Shown in pieces: positions 10,341-21,330 of a stretch of DNA of 64,000 nt. This stretch comes from Sphagnum magellanicum. Lineage: Eukaryota; Streptophyta; Sphagnopsida; Sphagnales; Sphagnaceae. A program made the position numbers and the translations under genes. The notes under the pieces were generated by a model. It was not told where the DNA came from and searched no databases. It worked only from the letters and a program-made list of their open reading frames with translations. Each line of letters starts with the position of its first letter. Within the stretch, counting starts at the first letter, position 1. Where the stretch lies: NCBI GenBank assembly GCA_021904315.1, contig CM038919.1, positions 8,866,001-8,930,000 on the forward strand. Reading direction: 5' to 3'.

Positions 10341-13300
10341 TGGTTAATTTCTTTTTTCAAACCATAGTTTGAGGAAGACTTTTTTAAGGATTTTGTTGAA
10401 ATGAAATTTGTTTAAACTTTGGAAATTTGTTTTCTCAAGTTACAATAATTGGATACTAATATTTGAAAGTAAGTTAATAAGTACCAAAAAATGTGTGCAA
10501 GGCGAGGTTGATATCTAAGGTAGTGAATTTCTTTTTCAAAATTCATTGCTATTCTTCCATGTGTACAATATTACTAGTTGTAAATGCATTTGCTAATAGA
10601 AACCCTAACAACTTGTGTATATGCAACATAAAATTTGAAATCTACATGAATACTTCCCATTGACCAATTGTTTCTAAATTATTTTGCATTGACCTTATGT
10701 TTTGATAAAACCTTTTGCCATGGAATTACCTTTATTTTGTTGGAAAGATCATGTGTAGGTTTGGAGTTGGACATGATTCATTGCTTCAAAGCCTTCAAGA
10801 CGTGTAATGGGGCTATGGCTTTACATGTAAATTCAAATTTAATAGAAAATTAAAATAGGTTGCTCACAAATGTTTAAGGAGTGACTATTTGGGGAACTTG
10901 CGTGTTAGAAGGCAATTATTTAAAATCAAGGGAAAAAGTCTAGAATTGGATCTAACACATGGTGGATAATGTGGCCAACTTGTTTAGATCGTCAAGTTGA
11001 CTATGAGGTGAGGGGAAAGGAGGCACCTGCAATAGTAATAGCATTGATAATTTGCTTTGCTAATGGTTATTTCTATGATTCTTACTTTAATGTTTTTTTT
11101 TTGGGGGGGTGTGGGGGGTGGGATTTTTTAATAGGGGTTTTATTTGGGGGGTTGCAGGGGAGGAAGGGGGGCAAACAGAGGTTTTTATATTGTTGATTAG
11201 CTTGTACAAAGTATGTGTTCATGTCCTCACTTTCTTAACTTTCCACTTTTGTTGTTGGAATGTGATAAACAAGTTTTTAAAATGTAATAATATTATTCAC
11301 ATGTGATGGGGTTTTAAATGGGAAATTGTGGGCTTGGGTTTTTTTCTCAAATAACTAGCTATCATGTCTCTTGCCTAAAAAAAGATTATCAAGTAGGTAT
11401 TTATATTTCAAATCTCATGGGCTATCATTATGGAAAAAATGGGTGTTTTGCAATTTGCCTTGCAACTCAATTGCAACTCAATTAAAACAATTCATTTTCA
11501 ACTATTATGTAACTCCATTATGGGTGCAAACTTGTTAAGGAATACCAAAAAATTGTCACTAGGTCACCCTTAAATATGTCCTTTTCATTAAAGGACTTTC
11601 ACAATAGTGTGCCATGAAACATGGGTGTCATCGATACACATGGCAAAATCGTAACACTATGCAAGTAAAATCAATAGTTGCTTGATTATGGTGGGTGATC
11701 AAAGCTTTTGAGTTTTCATGAGATTACAAAGTCTTGACCATTTGGACGAACTTCGTTGGCCCATGTTTAAAAAATTTAAGTTTTGACATTATAAAAGTGT
11801 TGAATAGTATTGTTTTCAAGTGCTTTGTTTTAGAGTTTTGTTATATTTAGCCACCTATGTTGATCATGTTGATTGAAGTTCACACATTGTAAATCACTTT
11901 GGTTTTTCTTTTAAGAAGACTAATGTTGGTTGTGAAGATGAAGGCAAAAACCTTAAAGCCTACACTTTGAACTTTCTTTTTCAAAAGTTGTGATGAAGTT
12001 GTCAGGGAATATCAAGGACAAAATATTTTTTAACCATCGTGTAAGTCTAGTTTTTGAAGGTCTGTACGATGGGTTAAGGTTGTAAGGTTCAACATTAAGC
12101 ATCATCATGTTGCAAAGTTCAACAACAAGGAATAAATTTCCAACTTGATTCCTTACTATGAAAGATTTTTTAAAACCATTTGTAGTTTTTGAAGCCCTAA
12201 TTTGTGGTTCATTGTGAATTTTTATGAAGACTGCATGAAGCTTACAAGCATGGCATGAAGCTTACAAGCATGGCATTTGCTATTTTGGTCGCCCATAGGT
12301 CGAGTTCAAAAGCTTTAGGGTTTAAAGTTGTATTTTGGATATAACTTTTAACATTACATTTAAAATATACATACATTTTGTCTACAATTTAATTTTATAT
12401 CATGTACATCATGCATTCATGCCCTTTATCACATAAACATGAACAACTTTTGTTAAAGGCACATTTTTAAAATCCATAATTTTCAGGGTCAAAAACACTT
12501 TTGAACTAAATGTGTTCAAATCAATTATAAAAACAAATTTCATCATTTTAAGTCCTTTTTAATCATCAATGTTAAATCCTTTCCAATTTTCAATAGAAAT
12601 GGTGCACATTTGGTAGAAAGGTGTGAATACACACAAAGGAACCAATGGGATTACTTTACAAAAGGATTATGAATCTTTTTAAATTTTTTTTCATTTTTTC
12701 ATATGAAAGAGTTTTTGAATGAAATCTTTTGCAACTTTTTATTAAAAATACATGTAGTTGCTCCAATAGATCACATTTTGTTAATCATTGTTGGATAAAT
12801 ATGAATTTTTCAAAGTGTATAAATTTTGCGCTTCATTTTGAAATTTTATCACAATTTTGAATCGTACCAAAATATGTTAATTACTTTAGGTTTTTGTTTC
12901 ATATATCATAAACTACAACTTTATTTTGTATGTCATGCACATTACACTCCATTTACATGTGATAAAGGATTTTTGAAATTTAAATTTTTAAAAAAATACT
13001 TTGAATTTCTAAAACTTTAAAATTCCATATTTTTAAAATTGTGAGTGTTTCTTGAACTTGAGTACTAGGTTACTATCATTAAAAAAATTCACCATCAAAA
13101 TTATGATATTACAATAGTCCTTTACTTAGTCCTTTGTAAAATTAACCACAATTTGACACAACACCTATTCAAGTTCAAACATTTTTTAAAAAAACCAAAA
13201 TCCAAAATTTAGTTTAATGAAGTTTTAAGTTGAATTCCGCAACATTCATATTAGTCATTTAACACAACTTTGAATGGTTAACATAACTTTAAAATGTAAA

Positions 13301-13584
13301 AAAAAACATATGTAAAAAAGTTCACAGTTTTCACCATTATTTGACATTTTTTTGGCTCTTATCTTTGTACCCACACCCAAAAAAAAGGAAGTTTGAAAAA
13401 ATAAAGATTGTCCAGTTTTGGAGTTTGAGTGCTTTCAACATGAAAAAACATTTTTGATTTGTGTCAAGGTTTGAACATGTTAATTTTGTAAATAATGGAA
13501 AATATTCTAAAAAACATTATGACAATTCAAACTATTATGCATCATTTGTGATTTTTCAAACATATAAAAATATAATTTTAAACT
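10341..13584. other. AT-rich intergenic DNA
   Basis: No gene recognised. It holds the G-run cluster at 11,103-11,171 and a small perfect duplication GCATGAAGCTTACAAGCATG at about 12,234-12,275. The rest is A/T-tract-rich unique-looking sequence. Confidence 0.55.
11103..11171 (+). other. G-run cluster (G-quadruplex-type sequence)
   Basis: Within 69 bases there are runs of 7, 6, 3, 4, 6, 4 and 6 G, separated by short loops, in otherwise AT-rich DNA. This exceeds the usual four-run G-quadruplex pattern on the plus strand. Confidence 0.7.
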
Positions 13585-13889
13585 TGGGGGAACTAGTAAA
13601 AAAAAATAAAAAATTACATGAGTATAAATATAGGGTGCAATATATTGGTTGTTGGATAAAAATTATAAATTAATTATTTAAAAAATAGGGCACATTTTAT
13701 TCAATCAATCAATTTAATTATAATGTAAGGTATGTAGTAATTTGAATTAATAGATTATAATTAATGTAGGGTGGCTTATATATATAAGATAATTATAAAA
13801 TGATAAAAAATAGGTTGGACAATTATTTAATACTTTTTAAAAATGATTGTTTGACGCATGTAGATCCTAAACTTTACATTAAGTGTCCT
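13585..13889 (+). repeat. Dispersed repeat family, copy A
   Basis: Aligns in direct orientation with 14,412-14,701. Shared words include ACTAGTAAAA, ACATGAGTA.AAATATAG, ATTATAATTAAT.TAGGGTG, ATGATAAAAAATA and AAACTTTACA..AAGTGTCCT. A partial third copy (ATATAGGGTGCAA...) lies at about 6868-6960. Confidence 0.75.
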
Positions 13890-14411
13890 CTAGAATTTTG
13901 AGTGTCCATTCACTTGGGTGGCCCCTTTGTATATTTTTATCCATAAAACAAATGATGCTATTCATGTGAATGCTAAGAATCGTGTTGAGAATATGGTGGA
14001 GGTGATTGTGGATGGGTTAATGTAGTACCACTTATTTTAAATAAAATATCAAGTTCATGTCAAACATGGCTAACAAATCTAGAAAAGTGGAATGTTGGTT
14101 AGTGCATTTCCATAAAGAATTCAAATGTCAAGCATATCATGGTTAGTAAGTTCACCAATACTAATAAACATCGTCACATTTGCAACTCATAGAAAGGGGA
14201 GAACAGAAAATATTTTAAAAATTTAAATTCCCCACTCGGGTGTTTGGGAAGGCATTCCAAATGTTGTGTTTTGTTGCAATGCTTGTAGAAAAGAGACATG
14301 CATTGTCATAGTAATTGGTAATTTGTAAGGTTAGTAAATTTGGAAGAGTTGAAAATGTTTAGAAACAAAGTGAACGATATGAATATTGCATCTTTGAAAG
14401 GCCATTTGCCT

Positions 14412-14701
14412 AGGGGACACTAGTAAAATAATAGAAAATACATGAGTAAAAATATAGAATGGACTATATTAATTGTGTAAATTATAAGCATTAGTTTTAA
14501 AATAGGATATATTTGATTTACATAATTAATTTAGTTATAATATAAAGAAAGTAATAATTTGAAATAATGAATTATAATTAATATAGGGTGACCCTTTAAT
14601 ATGTATATATTAAAAAATCAGACGACAATAGGATGATAAAAAATAAGTTGAATAATTATCGTTTGACACATGAAGATCCCAAACTTTACACCAAGTGTCC
14701 T
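14412..14701 (+). repeat. Dispersed repeat family, copy B
   Basis: The downstream partner of 13,585-13,889, offset by about 812-827 bp, so some small indels separate them. The 520-bp spacer has no recognisable coding sequence. The pair could be the terminal repeats of a small non-coding LTR-type (TRIM-like) fossil, or two separate insertions. Confidence 0.7.
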
Positions 14702-15960
14702 TGGGATGCCGGAATCCATTTGTGTCTTTTCAGGCCTTACATGTTGGAAGGAGTTCATAGTTATCTTCTTCCATTGTCTTTATTATCTTGGATGATAGCT
14801 CTTTCAAATCATAACGCTGCCACTTTTGATTACATTTATGAGAAATTCATGTAGCACCCTAAACACCAAAGATAGGTCTAATGATTCATCTATGCCCTTG
14901 TAGGGTTGAAAAAGCTCCTTAGTTTGAGCATGGAAGGATTCCCTGCTACTTCTCAGTGTATGGAAACTATTGGAGGTATGGTACTTTCAAAGATAAAAAG
15001 TTTTCTGTAAGTTCCCATTCACAATCATTAATTGTTTTTCTTTGTTTTCCACAACTGCAAACATCACAAATGGAGTTTATTGAACTCACCCACCCTTGGA
15101 AAGTAGCGTCACTTTCATAGAATCCCAATGAACTTGGGAAATCCATCCATGTTCCACCTTTTTTTTCGACATTTTGGGTTTTGCTGCATTGCAGAGGTGA
15201 CAATGTTGAATGATCTAAACACAAAGTCATGTTACCTCTGGGTGTGAGAAGTTGGAACGTAAGTGCAAAAAAACCCAGCTACCCATAATCACCCTGGACA
15301 ACAACAATATAAGATTGAAATGATCAAGTGATGATTGCATATATCGGTTGAAGATCAGGATTGACCATTCACTTTTGTCTTTGTGTAGGCCTATTTAACC
15401 TTCCAGTGTTGAACACTTGAAAAAGATGAAAAATTAGATACACGCAAGCATCCTCCAATATATTCCTTTCTGGATCCACCCACCTACCCACCCACCCACT
15501 CACCTCTCATCCCCATTTCGGATCTATTGTAACTACCTATTCCTCAGCCACTTCTGCAGTTCAACTTTGCTTTTCCTTATAATGTGCTAGCTTTTGCTAT
15601 CAGTCATGTAGCACTTAGCTATTAATGTGACCAGACTTATGTTCAGCTAATTATAAACTCTCTCCACTTTTATTGCCTCATTGTTGGTGGTTTTTCCTTG
15701 GACTAAAAATTTGGCCAGGTCTACATCAAGCTGAATGATCGCAGACAGGTCTGTAGTTTCCAAACTGTTGATCCTGGGTGACCAGAAAGAAACAGTTCCC
15801 CACATGACGTTGCTCGAGAGCCCCGAGACCACCACCAACTACTAGACCTTCCTCCTCCTCCGCTGATCTGTGCGACCTGGTCGGTGCAGCTTTCGCTCCA
15901 CCCGAGGGTGATCCTCCAACAAAAAAAACAACTACATGTCATGGAGGAAGTCCTCTGTTG
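14702..15960. other. Upstream region of the TPD1-like gene
   Basis: No gene recognised. GC content climbs from about 15,450, where a CCCA-rich tract (CCACCTACCCACCCACCCAC) occurs, towards the promoter. Long open frames on the minus strand at 15,647-16,017 are GC-driven and match no family. Confidence 0.55.
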
Positions 15961-15971
15961 GTGAGGAACTC

Positions 15972-15979
15972 TATATAAG
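15972..15979 (+). promoter_or_regulatory. TATA box of the TPD1-like gene
   Basis: TATATAAG on the plus strand, about 200 bases before the ATG at 16,178. A start of transcription near 16,000-16,010 would give a leader of about 170 nt. Confidence 0.7.
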
Positions 15980-16177
15980 TCGACCCGCGAGCAGCAAGGA
16001 AGGAAGAGAACAAACATTAGTTCATGTGTCCACGCCGAGTTTCATCAACTAATTTCAGAACTCGGAGGCATCTGATGCGACGTACCTAGTGTTCGTCCTC
16101 GCTTTCAGTCTTATGCAGGCACCGTAGGACAATTCATTTGGGGAAGATTCAAGGGTTTGTGATCGTTTGCTGCCATT

Positions 16178-17367
16178 ATGACTACTTTTCTTGCTGTTCT
16201 TGGCGTGAATCGCCGTCTCTCGTCGCTGATGCAGCTGCTGCTTCCTCTATTCTTCATAACTCTCATGACCTGCGCGCTGGCCTTCTCCGGTGGGGTTCAG
16301 TCTTCTCAGACAGGTACTGTAATTTTACCTTCTCTCCTAATTTATTTATTCCGGACGTTGCACTGGTTTACATGATCTACTGGCCGTAACTTTCAGCATA
16401 ATATTAGGCTTGAATACTACAGGATCGTGCATCACACAACCTGAATTGCAGCAGGCCTTAACATTTTTATTTTTGGATCGATGATCTCGTGCATGTATAT
16501 ATGTATGCATGTATTCCCGACTGCAGATTGCAGTGGCATAGCGGAGCAAGGGGCAAATTTCAGAGGACCCTTGATGTCTGACGAGATGCAGCTGAATGGT
16601 CAAGCGGCTACAGTTTTGCAGCACCGGCAGAAAACCAAGTATACGTATCGTCGACAGCTTTCTGAATTCACTGGTAAGACTTAATCTCCAGCTTGATATA
16701 GGTTCAGTAATTTTATGCGCAAGAAGGAAATAGCAGCGGTGTGCTAGCATGTGCGTGCTAGATCAATGCACGTTATATGAAAATTGTCTAGCATGACAAT
16801 GTTGTACAACAACAACAACCATAATTTTTACACAGTTTTTCTCGTGTTACATGACAATTTTGGATCTAATTCTTCCACGTCTGGGCTGTGCGAGCCGACG
16901 CCCCTTCAAGACTCACAAAGTCTGTGATCACAACAGCCTAATGGAAAGATGTCCTAATCCGTCATATGAACTGAAGATGACATGAGACTTGTGCACTCGC
17001 GGACGCACGTTGAGTTCAGAGCTTTAGGTTTTTTCATTGATAATTCGCAGGAACGTGTACAAAGCTGGACATAAGCCTGCATCAAGGTCAAGAGGGCACG
17101 GTGGGCGGCATACCAACGTTCGGCGTTGAGATCACCAATGTGTGCACAGGCGGCTGCCCCATCTCTGACGTGCATGTGGCCTGCGGTGATTTCGCGTCCG
17201 CCATGCTGGTCAATCCCGCCGTGTTCAGGAGGCTCTCCCTGAATGACTGCCTTGTCAACAACGGCAATCCCATCAGCAATGGCGACATGATCAGGTTCGA
17301 GTACGACAACTCTTTCATGTACCCCATGCACGTCCTGTCTGCCGTCACCTGTCACTGGACTTCTTGA
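16178..17367 (+). CDS. TPD1-like (TAPETUM DETERMINANT 1 family) secreted protein
   Basis: TPD1 is a small secreted cysteine-rich protein; in Arabidopsis it is the ligand of the LRR receptor kinase EMS1/EXS that specifies anther tapetum. Three exons, 16178-16313, 16527-16673 and 17051-17367, joined by two phase-1 GT-AG introns, encode 199 residues. Residues 1-36 look like a signal peptide: a basic stretch (NRR) followed by SLMQLLLPLFFITLMTCALA. The conserved domain starts at GTCTKLDISLHQG and carries the family signature: GGIPTFGVEITN, C..GC.IS.VHV.CG.FASA, VNP..FRRL, DCLVNNG.PI..GD and FEYDNSF.YP, with cysteines in the expected places. The short DCSG block in exon 2 is less conserved. An AATAAA lies about 230 bases after the stop, at about 17,597. 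Family assignment is firm; the role outside flowering plants is not shown by sequence. Confidence 0.9.
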
Positions 17368-20300
17368 GTACGACTGTACTACTGCCTCAGCGAGAATTCT
17401 TGACGATCAGGATTTCCAAAAGGGTTTTTAGGAAATTTTCTGCAAACTTGTCTGATCATAGACTTTTTTACATGGAACCAATTCGAGTACCCAGACTTGT
17501 TATACAAGTCTCCTAGACACCTTCAAATCAGATCAAGCAGACAATTGCTGAAGAACAGTACTAATTTGTATGCTTGGTACAACTTTGGGTGCGACAAATA
17601 AAACTTCTCAATTCCAAGTCATTAGATCAGAGTTTGGCCAAAACAATTCCTTCATGCTGCAAAAAGCTTTTGAAAATTGGATTAAAAAAAATCGCATTGT
17701 TATAACTTTTGGAATGGAATCTCATCTTCTCAATATCAGCTTAAAGTCTGAAATCTGTTGGTCACAGTAGACAAAGGGGATGATGCTCATGGAAAACTCT
17801 CACAATGCTTACAAGTAACGTTTTACCTTTTTCTCAATTATGTTGTCAATGTCCAAATACTGCATGTTTATGCTACTATGTCCACTCCAGGGTAACTCTG
17901 GCATGCAATGAACTTAAAACATTAGGTACAGTGGATTCTTGCATTGTTGCATTTATTTGGGTTTTTGCTCTCTTAAAACTGCATGAACAGCTGAAAGTAT
18001 GATTGATCTTACACAGCTGATAAACTGCAAATCATCTTAGCAAAAATAGAAAGCTATTTACAAACTATCAGCACTAGTTAGCTTGAAACCTGATTGTCTA
18101 TGGAATTCTCTATCCCTCCAACTTCAAACTCATTCTTAGTTTAGGAAGATAATTCAGGTGCTCACAGGCCAGAAGATTGTCATTCATGAACCAGCTGATC
18201 TACCTAAGTAGCTAAATCATGACCTGGATCTAATCTATGGAAAAAAAATGCTGTGACAAGTGCTGTAGACTAAAAAACCAGTCTTATTTGCAAAGCATAC
18301 TGTGAGGGATTCTTCTGGGAATAATAGGTACTGTGGCTACATACTGTGATGTCATAGTCAGGCCTGTGTAAGTGGGTTGAGTCCTACAAGTGAGTGGAGT
18401 GTAATAGCTAAAATCCCTGGAGTGATGACTATTGCAGTTGCTTCCTGAGGCTTGGGATAATTGCAACGTTAGGGTTCACTGTGTGATAGCCTGACTGCAC
18501 CTGGGATATTGATTGCAGTCACATGGCCATAACCTGTGCTGGTACATGCATGCTCCCATTGCCTCTCCACTCCTAGCTTCACAAGACAGAACAGAGTGAA
18601 GATAGAAGAGGTGGAAATGAATTGGCACCAAATAAATTAGACAAGCCATCTAGCTACACATAGAATGGTCTCCAAAACTGTATGCATGAGGAAGAGTTCT
18701 TTGAAATGCAGTCAACAATCACATAAGTCTCTTGGACAAGTCTTATATGCAACATTTACTTTCAGAGACAGTTGAGCCAAAGGGGTCCAATATCACAGTG
18801 TCACAAACACAAAAACCATCACAGAAATTCTCACAGAATTGAAACTTGAAACCAAACAAAGTGGATCTACCCCCAAATCCCAATGCAAGGATACTTGGGA
18901 TGAGAAGAGAACAGCCAAGTTCTGCTGGACCGATTTCACTTAGAGGAACCTGATGCTGAATTTAACCAGTGAAATGTTCATCATGGCACTAGCCTGCAAT
19001 TGTTTGTGTTCTTGTTAATGCAATAACACCTTCCTCAATCTCTCCTGATGGTCAACCAAGTATAATTGGAGGTTTCATAAGACAAAAACCCAATGTACAG
19101 CTTCTACTGTGAATGGTAAACCACAGTTGTTCCACGTGAGCTAAATTACATATGTAATTCAACCCTGTAAAGAAAAACCAAAGCCTCAAACATGATTCCA
19201 CATAATGAGAGTTACATTACAAGAGGCATTGAAAAGTAAACAGTCCACATCAACTCATTTTGAACATCCCAATTCAGAAAACCAGGGAAGGGTGAAACTC
19301 ACCGTGATATTTTTACTTGGTTTCATCAAGGCATGCTGTGCAGAATCCATGTGTTTAAAAGTCATAGAAGCCAAAACCCCAGGACTTCCGAGTTCTTTTA
19401 TCAGTGATAACAGGTTCTTCCTTAATCTCACTGAATCATTCATGCCTGCTCAAAGTCCATTTACAAAGATGAGACCAAAATCCCAGTCCACAAGGATCTT
19501 CTGAGATGGTGAAAACCAGCGACAGACTCACCCTCATCAGGAAGAGAGATTATAAGTGCTTCTTGAAGAGGACCACAGAGATGGGACAAAGGCAACATGG
19601 AAGCAATCAAATATACACTCACATCACACAGAACCTCTGAAGAGGTCTCCCAAGCCAGCCCACACATAAACAGCTTCCAATGGGTGGGGCACTTGAGCTG
19701 GCTAATCTCTAATGTCATCAGCAATGGAACCAAATTGAAGATAGTCATAATTATCCAAAGTGGCTGTCAAGCAACTTCCATATTCCTAATATCGTTGCTA
19801 CTGAATCCTTGCTTCTTCAGAACAGAACATTGAACATGATGCCCATATATGAAAGCTCTCTTCCTGTAGCTAGAATGTCAGAAAGTCAGGAGACCCACTG
19901 GTGCTGATACATGCACAATGCTTACTAAACAAAACAACATTTGACCTCAAAAGGGCTTGTCTGCATGATAGAGCTGGCTTGCAGATAAAGAATCAAATGC
20001 CCTGAAAAGGTTAAATTGTCACAAATATGAGTCCAATCACATGTAAATCAAACACAAGTCAATGATTACAGACCACTGAATTCTTATAGAGAAGATTGAG
20101 CATCCACTAGCATAAGATATAGGAAATGTTCAGAGATATGAACTAGTTCCACACTCTTAGTCAAGCTGACTATATTATCTGCAACAGATATTTCCTACTT
20201 CACAAACTCATGAAGTGTATGTGAAATCTGTCTTCTGACTTGTGGTTTAATAACTTGGAAGAATATCTTCATAAGGACTGTGAACTTCTTCATATTTATG

Positions 20301-20703
20301 AATTAAGTCAACATGAATTAGAGTTACAGAGACGTCAGAACTAACATCCCAGCTACCAAGAGAGAGGAAAAAGGTCAACCCTAAAGAACAGAGAAATAAA
20401 AAACTGAGGGAATTGAGGAACAGGACAGTTGTTTGGTAGAAACGTCTATGGTAGTGACCTAATGACGAGCTACCATAACATCTCACCGACATGACTTGGA
20501 AGAAGGTAGAAACCTACATCAAAGGAGATGTACTCCACGAAAATAAAACAATAGCAATGCCTCATAGTAGGGATTTTTCTCATACTTTCTGAGTGGAGCA
20601 ACAAAAGAAAAAAGTTTGATAAGGCTGTGGAATATACATGCAGGATAGTACACAACAAGCTCTCATCTCCATAAGCCAGCCACTCAGACTTCATGAACCA
20701 TCA
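17368..20703. other. Intergenic region of moderate complexity, no recognised gene
   Basis: Base composition is less AT-rich than the surrounding deserts and several frames of 80-99 codons occur on both strands (for example 19,205-19,504 plus and 19,461-19,748 minus), but none shows a known family and they overlap on opposite strands. It may be transcribed non-coding DNA, or introns of the weak minus-strand unit at 20.7-21.3 kb. Confidence 0.45.
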
Positions 20704-21330
20704 CATCATACAACTGCCTATAACATTGTAAATTGACTTAATATACCTATCAAACATTGAGAGTGTGCTCCGTTCTTTCTTCGTCATCGTCATCATCAAA
20801 CCATCACCACAGTCCAGAGGACTCTCCCTATTAAGAAACCTGTCCTTTCTGCAAGACAATACCCTAATGGTTCCGTCTGTTGATCCTTTAATTTGCAACT
20901 TCCACTCCTTTTTGTACACATTCCTGCTGCTCTTGCTGTTGTGTCATCACTGCATGTCCTTACTACACCTGCCTATTTTTACCTTTTGGCCGCAGTTCCC
21001 CTCCAGCCCTAGCCCTACTTTCCTCCTGTTGTGTAAGTGGTTGCATTGAATTTGCAACCTATATATCAAACTCACTTCATACCTGGTGCTTCATCTCATC
21101 GTTTGCCTTAATGCTTCTGGCTAACAAGAATTCTAAATCACAACAAACAACAACAACCACCCCCACTCACCTTCGGAGGAGCAAGTGAAGAACCCATCAT
21201 CTCAGATGCCGGAGATCATGTACTTGGATGTAGATCTTCAAAGGGAAAGATGTTACTATAGCAACAAAGGAGGAAATCTCTCCACCACTTGCAGAGGAGA
21301 AGCTTGCCATCACACTCCAACGATGATGTT
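20704..21330 (-). other. Possible spliced minus-strand transcription unit, unrecognised
   Basis: On the minus strand an ATG pair at 21,200-21,195 opens MMGSSLAPPK and ends at a consensus donor (AAG|GTGAGT) at 21,171. A 43-nt segment at 21,025-20,983 is bounded by a good acceptor (CACAACAG) and a GTAAAA donor. A third segment, about 20,846-20,747, is bounded by TTGTCTTGCAG and a GTATAT donor and can read RFLNRESPLDCGDG. The pieces do not join in one frame with introns of normal length, so no protein is proposed. It could be a non-coding transcript, a decayed gene or chance. Confidence 0.2.

Noticed and set aside
15647-16017. 63- and 98-codon minus-strand frames
   Set aside because: They overlap the TATA box and leader of the TPD1-like gene and match nothing.
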